Of a DNA stretch of 11,125 nt, positions 5,701 through 11,125 are shown one piece after another. The DNA lies in contig JALTUB010000360.1 in NCBI GenBank assembly GCA_027047745.1, positions 1-11,125 of the forward strand. Direction: 5' to 3'. This DNA is from Sulfurimonas sp. (GTDB taxonomy: Bacteria > Campylobacterota > Campylobacteria > Campylobacterales > Sulfurimonadaceae). The notes beneath the pieces were generated by a model. The model did no database searches, was not told the DNA's origin, and saw only the letters and a program-made list of their open reading frames with translations. A program made the translations under genes and the position numbers. How positions within the stretch are numbered: the first letter of the stretch is position 1; the number at the start of each line of letters is the position of its first letter.

Positions 5701-6624
5701 TTACCCTCTTTGTCTATCAAGCCACACCATCAAGCCTTTTTGAGCATGAAGTCTGTTTTCAGCTTCATTAAAAACAATTTTAGCATGTCCTTCTAAAACT
5801 GATTCACTCACTTCTTGCTCTCTGTAAGCAGGAAGACAGTGTAAGAACTTAGCATCTTTTTTTGCTAAACACATCATCAAATCATCAACCATAAAGCCTT
5901 TAAAATCTTTTATGCGTTGCTCTTTTTCATCCTCTTGCCCCATTGAAGCCCAAGTATCTGTTGTTACGATAGTTGCACCATGAACTGCCTCTTTTGGGTC
6001 ATTCATAACAGATATAACTGCTCCACTCTCACGAGAAAATTTAATGGCTTCTTCTAAAACAGTAGAATCAACTTCATAACCCTTTGGTGTTGCGATACGA
6101 AGTTCAAAGCCCATCTTAGCAGCTAACATCAACCATGAGTGAGTCATATTGTTTCCATCACCTACATAAGCAACTACTGCATTTTCATCTACACCATACT
6201 CAATCATAGTCATATAGTCAGCCAAAAGTTGTACAGGATGATAAGAGTCTGTAAGACCATTGATAACAGGAACTTTTGAAAAAGATGCAAACTCTTCTAT
6301 CATACTATGTGCAAAAGTTCTTATCATAACCATGTCGCACATACTAGATATTACTCTAGCTGTATCTTTTACAGGTTCACCACGACCGAGATGAATATCA
6401 CGGTTTGAGAGAAAAAGTGCATGACCTCCAAGTTGATACATACCTGTCTCAAAACTAACTCTTGTTCTTGTTGAACTCTTTTCAAATATCATGGCTAGAG
6501 TCTGGTTTTCTAGTTCTTTGTTGTAAATACCTGCTTTTAAATCTTTTTTGATTTTCAAACCAATATCTACAATCTCTAAAATCTCTTCTTTGCTAAAATC
6601 TTTTAGTGTTAAAAAATGCCTCAT
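5701..6624 (-). CDS. argF: Ornithine carbamoyltransferase
   Basis: Cytoplasmic enzyme of arginine synthesis that joins ornithine and carbamoyl phosphate to make citrulline. All family motifs are present in the 307-residue protein: SSTRTR (50-55) binding carbamoyl phosphate, HPVQLLAD (129-136), GDGNN (155-159), DTWASMGQE of the ornithine-binding SMG loop, and HCLPAYR (262-268) with the catalytic Cys263. Length is typical for anabolic OTCase. The ATG at 6624 has AGGA a few bases upstream. It starts 15 bases after the hemB stop codon, so the two are probably co-transcribed, although their pathways are unrelated. The antitoxin promoter begins directly after its stop codon. No ARG-box was recognised upstream. 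Confidence 0.96.
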   Translation of the reverse strand: MRHFLTLKDFSKEEILEIVDIGLKIKKDLKAGIYNKELENQTLAMIFEKSSTRTRVSFETGMYQLGGHALFLSNRDIHLGRGEPVKDTARVISSMCDMVMIRTFAHSMIEEFASFSKVPVINGLTDSYHPVQLLADYMTMIEYGVDENAVVAYVGDGNNMTHSWLMLAAKMGFELRIATPKGYEVDSTVLEEAIKFSRESGAVISVMNDPKEAVHGATIVTTDTWASMGQEDEKEQRIKDFKGFMVDDLMMCLAKKDAKFLHCLPAYREQEVSESVLEGHAKIVFNEAENRLHAQKGLMVWLDRQRG

Positions 6625-6639
6625 CTCTTTTTCCTACTC

Positions 6640-7614
6640 TTAACTTTTTTGTAGCATTTTAGCTACTTCTTTAGCGTGATAAGAGATGATAATATCTGCT
6701 CCAGCACGCTTAAATGAGATCATAGTCTCCATAACCACTCTATCATAATCAATCAAATCATTTTTTCCAGCAAATTTAAGCATAGCATACTCTCCACTTA
6801 CATTATAAACTGCCATAGGTAAACTTGTTGCATCTTTTATCTCACGAACTAAGTCAAGATATGCCAAAGCTGGTTTAACCATCAAAATATCCGCCCCTTG
6901 TAACTCATCACTAACTGATTCTGCTATAGCCTCACGACGATTTGCAGGATCCATCTGATAAGTTGAACGGTCTCCAAAAGATGGAGTTGACTCTGCTACA
7001 TCACGAAATGGACCATAGTATCCTGAAGCAAATTTTGTTGAGTAAGACATGATAGGAAGGTTTTCATATCCAGCTTTATCAAGTGAAGTTCTTAAAACTT
7101 CTATGATTCCGTCCATCATACCAGATGGTGCAATCATATCAGCACCAGCCTTTGCATGAACTATGGCCTGTTGTCCTGAGATTTCCAAAGTAGCATCATT
7201 ATCAACAGTTTCATGAACCTCATCGATGATTCCACAATGTCCATGGTCAGTATATTCACAAAAACACAGATCAGTAACTACAAACATATCTGGATGAACT
7301 TTTTTGATAGAACGAATCGCCTCTGCAATAATCCCATGCTCACACAAAGCATCTGAACCTATAGAATCTTTTACATCAGGTATTCCAAAGAGGATGATAG
7401 AGTAAAGTCCGAGCTTTTTTAACTCTCCACACTCTTTAATAGCCTCGTCGATACTCATCTGAAATACACCAGGCATAGAAGATACTTCTGTTTTTATACC
7501 CTCACCACTTCTTACAAACAGTGGATATATAAAATCTTCAACGCTAACGCTTGTTTCTCTCACTAATGAGCGAAGATGCTTGTTTAGACGAGTTCTACGA
7601 AATCTTTTAAACAT
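6640..7614 (-). CDS. hemB: Delta-aminolevulinic acid dehydratase (porphobilinogen synthase)
   Basis: Cytoplasmic enzyme that condenses two 5-aminolevulinate molecules into porphobilinogen, the first common pyrrole of haem and other tetrapyrroles. The 324-residue protein carries the two active-site lysines: K194 in YSTKFASGYYGPFRD and Schiff-base K247 in MVKPALAY. The zinc-site cysteines are present (C117, C119 and C127 in DLCFCEYTDHGHCG), so it belongs to the zinc-dependent class. APSGMMDG (162-169) is also typical. ATG 7614 has an AAGG ribosome binding site seven bases upstream. It is the first gene of the hemB-argF pair and diverges from ribA. The minus-strand TATTAT at 7650-7645 is a plausible -10 that overlaps the ribA -10. 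Confidence 0.97.
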   Translation of the reverse strand: MFKRFRRTRLNKHLRSLVRETSVSVEDFIYPLFVRSGEGIKTEVSSMPGVFQMSIDEAIKECGELKKLGLYSIILFGIPDVKDSIGSDALCEHGIIAEAIRSIKKVHPDMFVVTDLCFCEYTDHGHCGIIDEVHETVDNDATLEISGQQAIVHAKAGADMIAPSGMMDGIIEVLRTSLDKAGYENLPIMSYSTKFASGYYGPFRDVAESTPSFGDRSTYQMDPANRREAIAESVSDELQGADILMVKPALAYLDLVREIKDATSLPMAVYNVSGEYAMLKFAGKNDLIDYDRVVMETMISFKRAGADIIISYHAKEVAKMLQKS

Positions 7615-7640
7615 TTTTAAACCTTTTCTTTTATCATTTT

Positions 7641-7650
7641 TGATATAATA
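7641..7650. promoter_or_regulatory. Shared -10 region of ribA and hemB
   Basis: The plus strand reads TGATATAATA: TG (7641-7642), one base, then TATAAT (7644-7649), an exact extended -10 for ribA with a start site at about 7656. The minus strand of the same bases reads TATTAT (7650-7645), a plausible -10 for hemB with a start near 7638. The ribA call is the stronger of the two. Confidence 0.55.
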
Positions 7651-7656
7651 GTTTTT

Positions 7657-7686
7657 ATGAAAACATTTTACCCTTTTAAAGATTAA
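7657..7686 (+). CDS. Possible 9-codon leader ORF before ribA
   Basis: A short reading frame, MKTFYPFKD followed by TAA, begins seven bases after the TATAAT of the ribA promoter, so it may lie at the very 5' end of the transcript and be read as a leaderless ORF. It ends four bases before the ribA ATG (7691), which itself has only a poor ribosome binding site. This arrangement would allow translational coupling. The peptide has no recognised similarity, and a chance ATG is possible. It is out of frame with ribA, so it is not an extension of that protein. Confidence 0.3.
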   Translation: MKTFYPFKD

Positions 7687-7690
7687 ATTA

Positions 7691-8254
7691 ATGAATATAA
7701 CAATATCCCAAGTTGCAAATTTACCATCTAAGTTTGGTGATTTTAAAGTAAAAGCCTTTAAAGAAGGTCAAAAAGAACATCTTGTCATCTACAAAGAAGA
7801 TATTGATGCAGTTCCTATAGTAAGGGTGCATTCAGAGTGTCTAACAGGTGATGCACTAGGAAGTTTGAAATGTGATTGTGGTGAACAACTTGAATTTGCA
7901 CTAAAACTTGCACAAGAATCAAACGGCATGGTAATTTACCTCAGACAAGAGGGAAGAAATATCGGTCTTTTAAACAAGATAAATGCCTACGCACTGCAAG
8001 ACAAGGGTGCAAACACAGTAGAAGCAAATCATCAACTAGGATTTCGTGCTGATGAGCGAACTTATGAGATAGTCACAACTATACTTCACCACTTTGGGAT
8101 TAAAAAAATAAAATTACTGACTAACAATCCAGACAAAGTAAAATCAATAAGTGACATAGAAATTGTCCAAAGAGTCCCTATTATTATAGACTCAAACAAA
8201 TATAATGAAGATTATCTTAATGTAAAACGCGACGAGATGGGACATTTACTCTAA
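7691..8254 (+). CDS. ribA: GTP cyclohydrolase II
   Basis: Cytoplasmic, zinc-dependent enzyme that opens and deformylates GTP, the first committed step from GTP to riboflavin, FMN and FAD. The 187-residue protein is the stand-alone form, without a fused RibB domain. The zinc ligands are C50, C61 and C63 (RVHSECLTGDALGSLKCDCG). The catalytic region has YLRQEGRNIGL (83-93) and the GTP-binding LTNNPDK (143-149). ATG 7691 is preceded only by a weak AAAGA-like site and by the stop codon of a possible leader ORF. An FMN riboswitch is excluded: only about 35 bases separate the promoter and the gene. It ends in a 4-base convergent overlap with the FlgO-like gene. Confidence 0.96.
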   Translation: MNITISQVANLPSKFGDFKVKAFKEGQKEHLVIYKEDIDAVPIVRVHSECLTGDALGSLKCDCGEQLEFALKLAQESNGMVIYLRQEGRNIGLLNKINAYALQDKGANTVEANHQLGFRADERTYEIVTTILHHFGIKKIKLLTNNPDKVKSISDIEIVQRVPIIIDSNKYNEDYLNVKRDEMGHLL

Positions 8255-8769
8255 TTTTGAGAAAACCAACTATATTTACCATATATCTTATTTATGCTTT
8301 TTAACTCTTTTTTTGTTACAAAAATTTGTGCAGATGTATATATCTCTTTTGTTTTTTTATCTATGATTCTTGCATTTATTAGCATACCACTTTTGTAGTT
8401 TATATATGTAGCTATCATTTCAGAGTTAGCTTTTGGAGATTTTACAGATATTAGCTTAAAGCCTTTTATAAACATCGCATGAAGTAGGTTTTCATCTATT
8501 TTTTTAGTGGCTATGGAAGCTTTTTTTGGCTCATACAAGTTTACTATTGGTTCAATATAAACATAAAGAGAAGCTTTTTTATCTGAAGCGATATTATCAT
8601 CTAACTGTTTTGCTATTTTTCTACTTATAACACTTACATAAGTAAAAACAGCTTTTTTGTACTCTTTCTTTTGCATAAACTGCCCACTTCCACATTTAGC
8701 TTGTGCATGTAAGTTTACAATTGTTAAAAGTGCTAAAAGAAAAATAAATTTATTTAAATTTACTATCAT
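8251..8769 (-). CDS. Exported FlgO-like protein
   Basis: A 172-residue protein with an N-terminal signal peptide: MIVNLNKF, a hydrophobic run (9-20) and HAQA, with cleavage likely before K-C. The Cys is not in a lipobox, so it is probably periplasmic or outer-membrane associated. The later half reads like the FlgO domain of outer-membrane proteins linked to flagella: conserved 'GFKLIS', then 'ATYINYKSGMLINARIIDKKTKEIYTSAQIFV', matching the FlgO pattern of a strand, 'linaRlvd' and 'tg-i-asAq'. This comes from remembered family patterns and is moderate evidence. ATG 8769 is preferred over TTG 8772. The start overlaps the end of the preceding CZB gene by 20 bases and has no ribosome binding site, so translation is likely coupled. 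No flagellar genes are in the window. Confidence 0.5.
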   Translation of the reverse strand: MIVNLNKFIFLLALLTIVNLHAQAKCGSGQFMQKKEYKKAVFTYVSVISRKIAKQLDDNIASDKKASLYVYIEPIVNLYEPKKASIATKKIDENLLHAMFIKGFKLISVKSPKANSEMIATYINYKSGMLINARIIDKKTKEIYTSAQIFVTKKELKSINKIYGKYSWFSQN

Positions 8770-9196
8770 CAAGGGCTAAAATCTGTTTTTTGCACTCTTC
8801 TAAATGACAACCAAGCTTACATGAGGCAACAATAACCTCACGATGATAAAAATTACTCATTTGAAAAGTAACGGGATCCATCCCTTTTTGAATACGAAAT
8901 ACTTTTTCTAAAAAATTCTGTTCGGGTTTAGAGTAAAATGCCTCATAAATCTCATGATAATCAGTATGCCATTCATTGTGACATCTCTCAACATTTTCAT
9001 ACATCTCTTCTCCAACCAACTCTTTTAGTTTGTTGTTAGGATTGTAAAGCCATAATCCAAAATCACACTTTTTTTTATCTTTTGGTGTTGGGTTTTCTAC
9101 TGAATATCCATTAAAAAGCTCTTCTATCTTATTTACTTGGTCATTGTGAGCATTTAGTGCATTTTCTATCTCTTGGAGTATGTCTTCTCTTTTCAT
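8750..9196 (-). CDS. Stand-alone CZB-domain zinc-binding protein with Cys/His-rich tail
   Basis: Predicted cytoplasmic sensor domain of 148 residues. CZB domains bind zinc with three His and one Cys and occur in chemoreceptors (H. pylori TlpD) and the diguanylate cyclase DgcZ. The zinc set is complete: H17, C44 in the CDFGLW motif (44-49), H73 and H77. The first 83 residues match the neighbouring CZB protein without gaps (about 37 identities), so the pair arose by duplication. Unlike the neighbour, this one ends in a helix with H118, C126, C130, H131 and C135 (CKLGCHLEEC), a possible second metal or redox site. It has no transmembrane or output domain, so it must act through a partner. ATG 9196 has AAGGA ten bases upstream. 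It lies 15 bases after the first CZB gene and overlaps the FlgO-like gene. Confidence 0.82.
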   Translation of the reverse strand: MKREDILQEIENALNAHNDQVNKIEELFNGYSVENPTPKDKKKCDFGLWLYNPNNKLKELVGEEMYENVERCHNEWHTDYHEIYEAFYSKPEQNFLEKVFRIQKGMDPVTFQMSNFYHREVIVASCKLGCHLEECKKQILALDDSKFK

Positions 9197-9211
9197 ATTA
9201 TTATTTTCCTT

Positions 9212-9658
9212 TTAGTAGTTAAATTTCGATTCACTTAAAGCAGACATTCTTCTTTGTGATGAAGATAAAACTACAAGAAGGTCATGAGTCGTTTCTCCTA
9301 TCTCAGTGTAATATAATCTTGCTTTATCAAGTGCTAGTGTATCAACTTGTTTTGAACCAATGAGTTTAGAAAAAAAACCTTTTTTATCATCTGGAAAGAA
9401 TATTTTAAAAATTTTAAAATACTCTTTATGCCACTTTTCATGTAGAGTATCTAGTCTTTCATAAAATAGGTCACCTATTATTTCCTGTACATGGTTTTCT
9501 TTATTGTATAGCCATTTTCCAAAATCACATTGTACTTTTGAAACTGCAGTTGGATTTTCCACTGTTTGAGCATAAACTAATCTTTCAATTTTAGCCATTT
9601 GAGCCTTATGTGATTCTATTGCTTTTTCAATTGCCTCAAGAGCTTTTTCTTTTTTCAT
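9212..9658 (-). CDS. Stand-alone CZB-domain zinc-binding protein
   Basis: First gene of the minus-strand CZB/FlgO-like run, 148 residues, cytoplasmic. The zinc ligands H17, C44 (CDFGKWLYN), H73 and H77 are at exactly the same positions as in the next gene, and both share the VENPT segment (33-37) before the Cys motif. The C-terminal part (90-148) is helical but lacks the extra cysteines of its neighbour, so the two copies have diverged outside the sensor core. No signalling output domain is present. A zinc- or oxidant-sensing role is inferred from TlpD and DgcZ. ATG 9658 has AAGG nine bases upstream. It diverges from the PAS gene across a 100-base AT-rich gap. Confidence 0.82.
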   Translation of the reverse strand: MKKEKALEAIEKAIESHKAQMAKIERLVYAQTVENPTAVSKVQCDFGKWLYNKENHVQEIIGDLFYERLDTLHEKWHKEYFKIFKIFFPDDKKGFFSKLIGSKQVDTLALDKARLYYTEIGETTHDLLVVLSSSQRRMSALSESKFNY

Positions 9659-9689
9659 TGCTATAGCCTTATAAAAAATATAATTGTTC

Positions 9690-9701
9690 GTAATTATTAC
9701 A
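9690..9701 (-). promoter_or_regulatory. Possible -10 and small palindrome before the CZB genes
   Basis: The minus strand reads TGTAATAAT (9701-9693), one base off an extended -10, which would start transcription near 9686. The same bases contain GTAAT-T-ATTAC (9690-9700), a short palindrome that could be an operator. The region is so AT-rich that chance is a real possibility. Confidence 0.3.
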
Positions 9702-9722
9702 TAATTTTAATAAAATAAAGTA

Positions 9723-9728
9723 TATAAT
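9723..9728 (+). promoter_or_regulatory. -10 element of the PAS gene
   Basis: TATAAT at 9723-9728 predicts transcription starting near 9735, leaving a 24-base leader that contains the AAGG ribosome binding site (9746-9749). No -35 box is evident. Confidence 0.5.
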
Positions 9729-9758
9729 ATAAAAAATTTTACTTTAAGGTTGAAAATT

Positions 9759-10322
9759 ATGAAACACCCTAAACCGATAGAACACGAAATAAAACTGAAT
9801 CCGAAGAGATATATTGTTTCAAAAACAGATCCAAAGGGAATAATTACTTATGTAAACGACTACTTTGTTGAGATAGTTAAATACACAGAATCTGAACTTA
9901 TAGGACAGCCTCACAGTATAATCAGACACCCTGATATGCCAAAGATAGTTTTTAAAATGATGTGGGATAGAATAAACAGGGCAGAAAACATCATGGCGGT
10001 TGTAAAAAACTTAGCAAAAGATGGAAGTTACTACTGGGTGATTACAGAGTTTGAACCAAAAGTAGATCCTATTACAAACGAAGTTTTATCTCATACTGCA
10101 TTTAGAAAAGCAGCACCACAAAAAGCAATAGATGTTATGACACCAATCTATGCGAAACTCATTGAGATAGAAAAAGAGGGTGGAATGCAAGCTAGTGAAA
10201 GGTATCTTCGTGGCTTTTTAGAAGAAAATCAAGTAACCTACGATGATTTTATAGATGATTTAGTAGGAAATCATGGACTATTTAAGATATTTTTTGCAGC
10301 CATGAAAAAACTATTTTCATAA
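9759..10322 (+). CDS. Aer/CetB-like PAS-domain sensor
   Basis: Predicted cytoplasmic sensor of 187 residues with a PAS domain (about 15-125) closely resembling the FAD-binding PAS of E. coli Aer and of CetB, the energy-taxis protein of Campylobacter jejuni. The hallmark GQPHSIIRHPDMPK (49-62) is nearly identical to Aer. N33, R56, H57 and D59 match the Aer flavin-contact residues N34, R57, H58 and D60, and DGSYYWV (88-94) is present. The Trp at Aer position 79 is Ile (I78) here, so flavin binding is not assured. After the PAS comes a helical region and an amphipathic C-terminal helix (GLFKIFFAAMKKLFS) that might touch a membrane or partner. There is no HAMP or methyl-accepting domain, so a separate receptor, as CetA is for CetB, would be needed. 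ATG 9759 is preferred over in-frame TTG 9750. Confidence 0.85.
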   Translation: MKHPKPIEHEIKLNPKRYIVSKTDPKGIITYVNDYFVEIVKYTESELIGQPHSIIRHPDMPKIVFKMMWDRINRAENIMAVVKNLAKDGSYYWVITEFEPKVDPITNEVLSHTAFRKAAPQKAIDVMTPIYAKLIEIEKEGGMQASERYLRGFLEENQVTYDDFIDDLVGNHGLFKIFFAAMKKLFS

Positions 10323-10335
10323 CAAAAGAGATGGA

Positions 10336-10902
10336 TTGAATTTAGATTTACCAAGTGACTTTTATCATAAAGTACAAAAATATAAAGAGCATTTGTTCAA
10401 GTGGAATAAAATCCACAATCTGACAGGTGCTAAAGATGAGAAAACTTTAGATGATTTCATCGCTGATGCCATCTTTCCTATTAGTTTTTTACCAAAAGTA
10501 GACAGACTTATGGACATAGGAACAGGTGCTGGGTTTCCAGGGATGATACTAGCTTTTGCACTACCACAAACAGAGGTTACTTTAGTAGAACCTTTAACAA
10601 AAAGAGCAAGTTTTTTACAGTTTATAAAAGCTGACTTAAAACTTGACAATGTAACTGTAGTTAAAAAAAGAGTTGAAGATATGCCAAGTCAAGTATTTGA
10701 CATCATCACTTCTCGTGCTGTAACTGATACTAAAATGCTCTTAAAACTAAGTGAAAATTTTCGTGATAAAGAGTCTATACTACTATTTTACAAAGGTGAA
10801 AAAGTCTTTGATGAAGTTAATGACAACATAGATGAGAAAATGAAACATAAGATTATAGAAAGAGACAACAGACACTACTTACTACTTGGAGAAAATTTAT
10901 GA
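10336..10902 (+). CDS. rsmG: 16S rRNA (guanine-527-N7)-methyltransferase RsmG (GidB)
   Basis: Cytoplasmic enzyme that methylates N7 of G527 in 16S rRNA using S-adenosylmethionine; loss of it causes low-level streptomycin resistance in several bacteria. The 188-residue protein has the N-terminal WNKIHNLTG (23-31), the SAM-binding MDIGTGAGFPG (59-69), VEPLTKRASFL (84-94) and ITSRAV (124-129), all in the family order. The start is TTG at 10336; the nearby ATG at 10331 is out of frame and hits a stop after two codons. AAAGAG (10324-10329) lies six bases upstream. It starts 13 bases after the PAS gene and may be co-transcribed with it. Its last four bases overlap the start of the next gene (ATGA). 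Confidence 0.95.
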   Translation: MNLDLPSDFYHKVQKYKEHLFKWNKIHNLTGAKDEKTLDDFIADAIFPISFLPKVDRLMDIGTGAGFPGMILAFALPQTEVTLVEPLTKRASFLQFIKADLKLDNVTVVKKRVEDMPSQVFDIITSRAVTDTKMLLKLSENFRDKESILLFYKGEKVFDEVNDNIDEKMKHKIIERDNRHYLLLGENL

Positions 10903-11125
10903 TACTAAAACTGTTACTTGTTGGAACTGTGATTTACATAGTTTATATTATGTTTTTTAAACAGAAGTCTATCAGAGAAACTCCAAGAACTAAAAAGCAG
11001 AAGAAAAAAGAAGAGACTCAAGAGGTAAATGAGATGATAGAGTGTCCAACTTGTGGCGTTTTTTGTGAGCTTGATGAAGCTATTTTAAGTGGTTCTAAAT
11101 ACTACTGTTCTACTGAATGTGTAAA
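10899..11125 (+). CDS. PP0621-like membrane-anchored zinc-ribbon protein (partial)
   Basis: The reading frame runs off the window end after 75 codons. It begins MILKLLLVGTVIYIVYIMFF, a single membrane helix (about 2-20), then a basic and acidic linker (21-45) rich in Lys and Glu. A zinc-ribbon of two Cys pairs follows, C49-PT-C52 and C70-STE-C74, with YYCSTEC as the second pair, and an extra Cys at 56. This layout (short helix, charged linker, CxxCG, YCSxEC) is that of the PP0621 family of small membrane proteins, whose function is not established. The ATG at 10899 overlaps the rsmG stop as ATGA, which implies translational coupling. The 3' end is outside the window. Confidence 0.75.
   Translation, partial: MILKLLLVGTVIYIVYIMFFKQKSIRETPRTKKQKKKEETQEVNEMIECPTCGVFCELDEAILSGSKYYCSTECV

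Noticed and set aside
7615..7690. FMN riboswitch or other structured leader before ribA
   Set aside because: Only about 35 transcribed bases are available and none of the conserved riboswitch elements are seen.
8750..8878. CKLGC-H as a c-type haem attachment site
   Set aside because: The protein has no export signal, and c-type haem attachment takes place outside the cytoplasm; the motif spacing is also nonstandard.
10331..10339. ATG-GAT-TGA mini-ORF whose stop overlaps the rsmG TTG
   Set aside because: A two-codon frame is easily due to chance; noted only because it explains why TTG, not this ATG, is the rsmG start.
10365..10649. 94-codon minus-strand frame opposite rsmG
   Set aside because: Shadow of the conserved rsmG coding sequence with no support of its own.

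Overview
This is a compact, AT-rich stretch of a Campylobacterota (epsilonproteobacterial) chromosome, most like a free-living member such as Sulfurimonas or a relative. The assignment is inferred from content: an LPP20-type lipoprotein, a stand-alone RibA, an Aer/CetB-like PAS protein, CZB zinc-sensor proteins, a PP0621-type zinc-ribbon protein, and promoters made of TATAAT, often with an upstream TG (TGnTATAAT) and no clear -35. Sixteen protein genes fill almost all of the window and no gene-free stretch reaches 300 bases. No rRNA, tRNA, CRISPR array or insertion sequence is visible.

Layout. (1) 29-1129: a minus-strand purine-type phosphoribosyltransferase diverges from a plus-strand LPP20-family lipoprotein, with a palindromic -10 element between them. 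(2) 1153-2674: der, the double GTPase of ribosome assembly. (3) 2680-4078, minus strand: a three-gene run of ribosome hibernation factor, a PagL-like outer-membrane barrel and the HemJ-like haem enzyme, converging on der. (4) 4151-5154: trpS, diverging from the hibernation factor. (5) 5151-5696, minus strand: a complete yefM-yoeB toxin-antitoxin module with a palindromic operator, inserted between trpS and argF. (6) 5701-7614, minus strand: a hemB-argF pair. (7) 7641-8254: ribA with a possible 9-codon leader ORF. (8) 8251-9658, minus strand: two tandem CZB-domain proteins followed by an exported FlgO-like protein, diverging from (9) 9723-11125: an Aer-like PAS protein, rsmG and the start of a membrane-anchored zinc-ribbon protein.

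How the genes fit together. Most are housekeeping: translation and ribosome function (der, hpf, trpS, rsmG), tetrapyrrole synthesis (hemB, hemJ), riboflavin (ribA), arginine (argF) and purine salvage. The accessory parts are the toxin-antitoxin module and the CZB/FlgO-like/PAS cluster around 8.2-10.3 kb. That cluster pairs zinc- or redox-type sensor domains with a probable flavin-binding PAS domain, which suggests a signalling or taxis role.

The most unusual signals are: three places where TATAAT is followed by exactly seven bases and then ATG (phosphoribosyltransferase, antitoxin, ribA leader ORF), suggesting leaderless transcripts; an antitoxin with two possible start modes around its operator; a Cys/His-rich tail on one CZB protein; and a long acidic linker in Der. 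No whole new system can be demonstrated from sequence alone.
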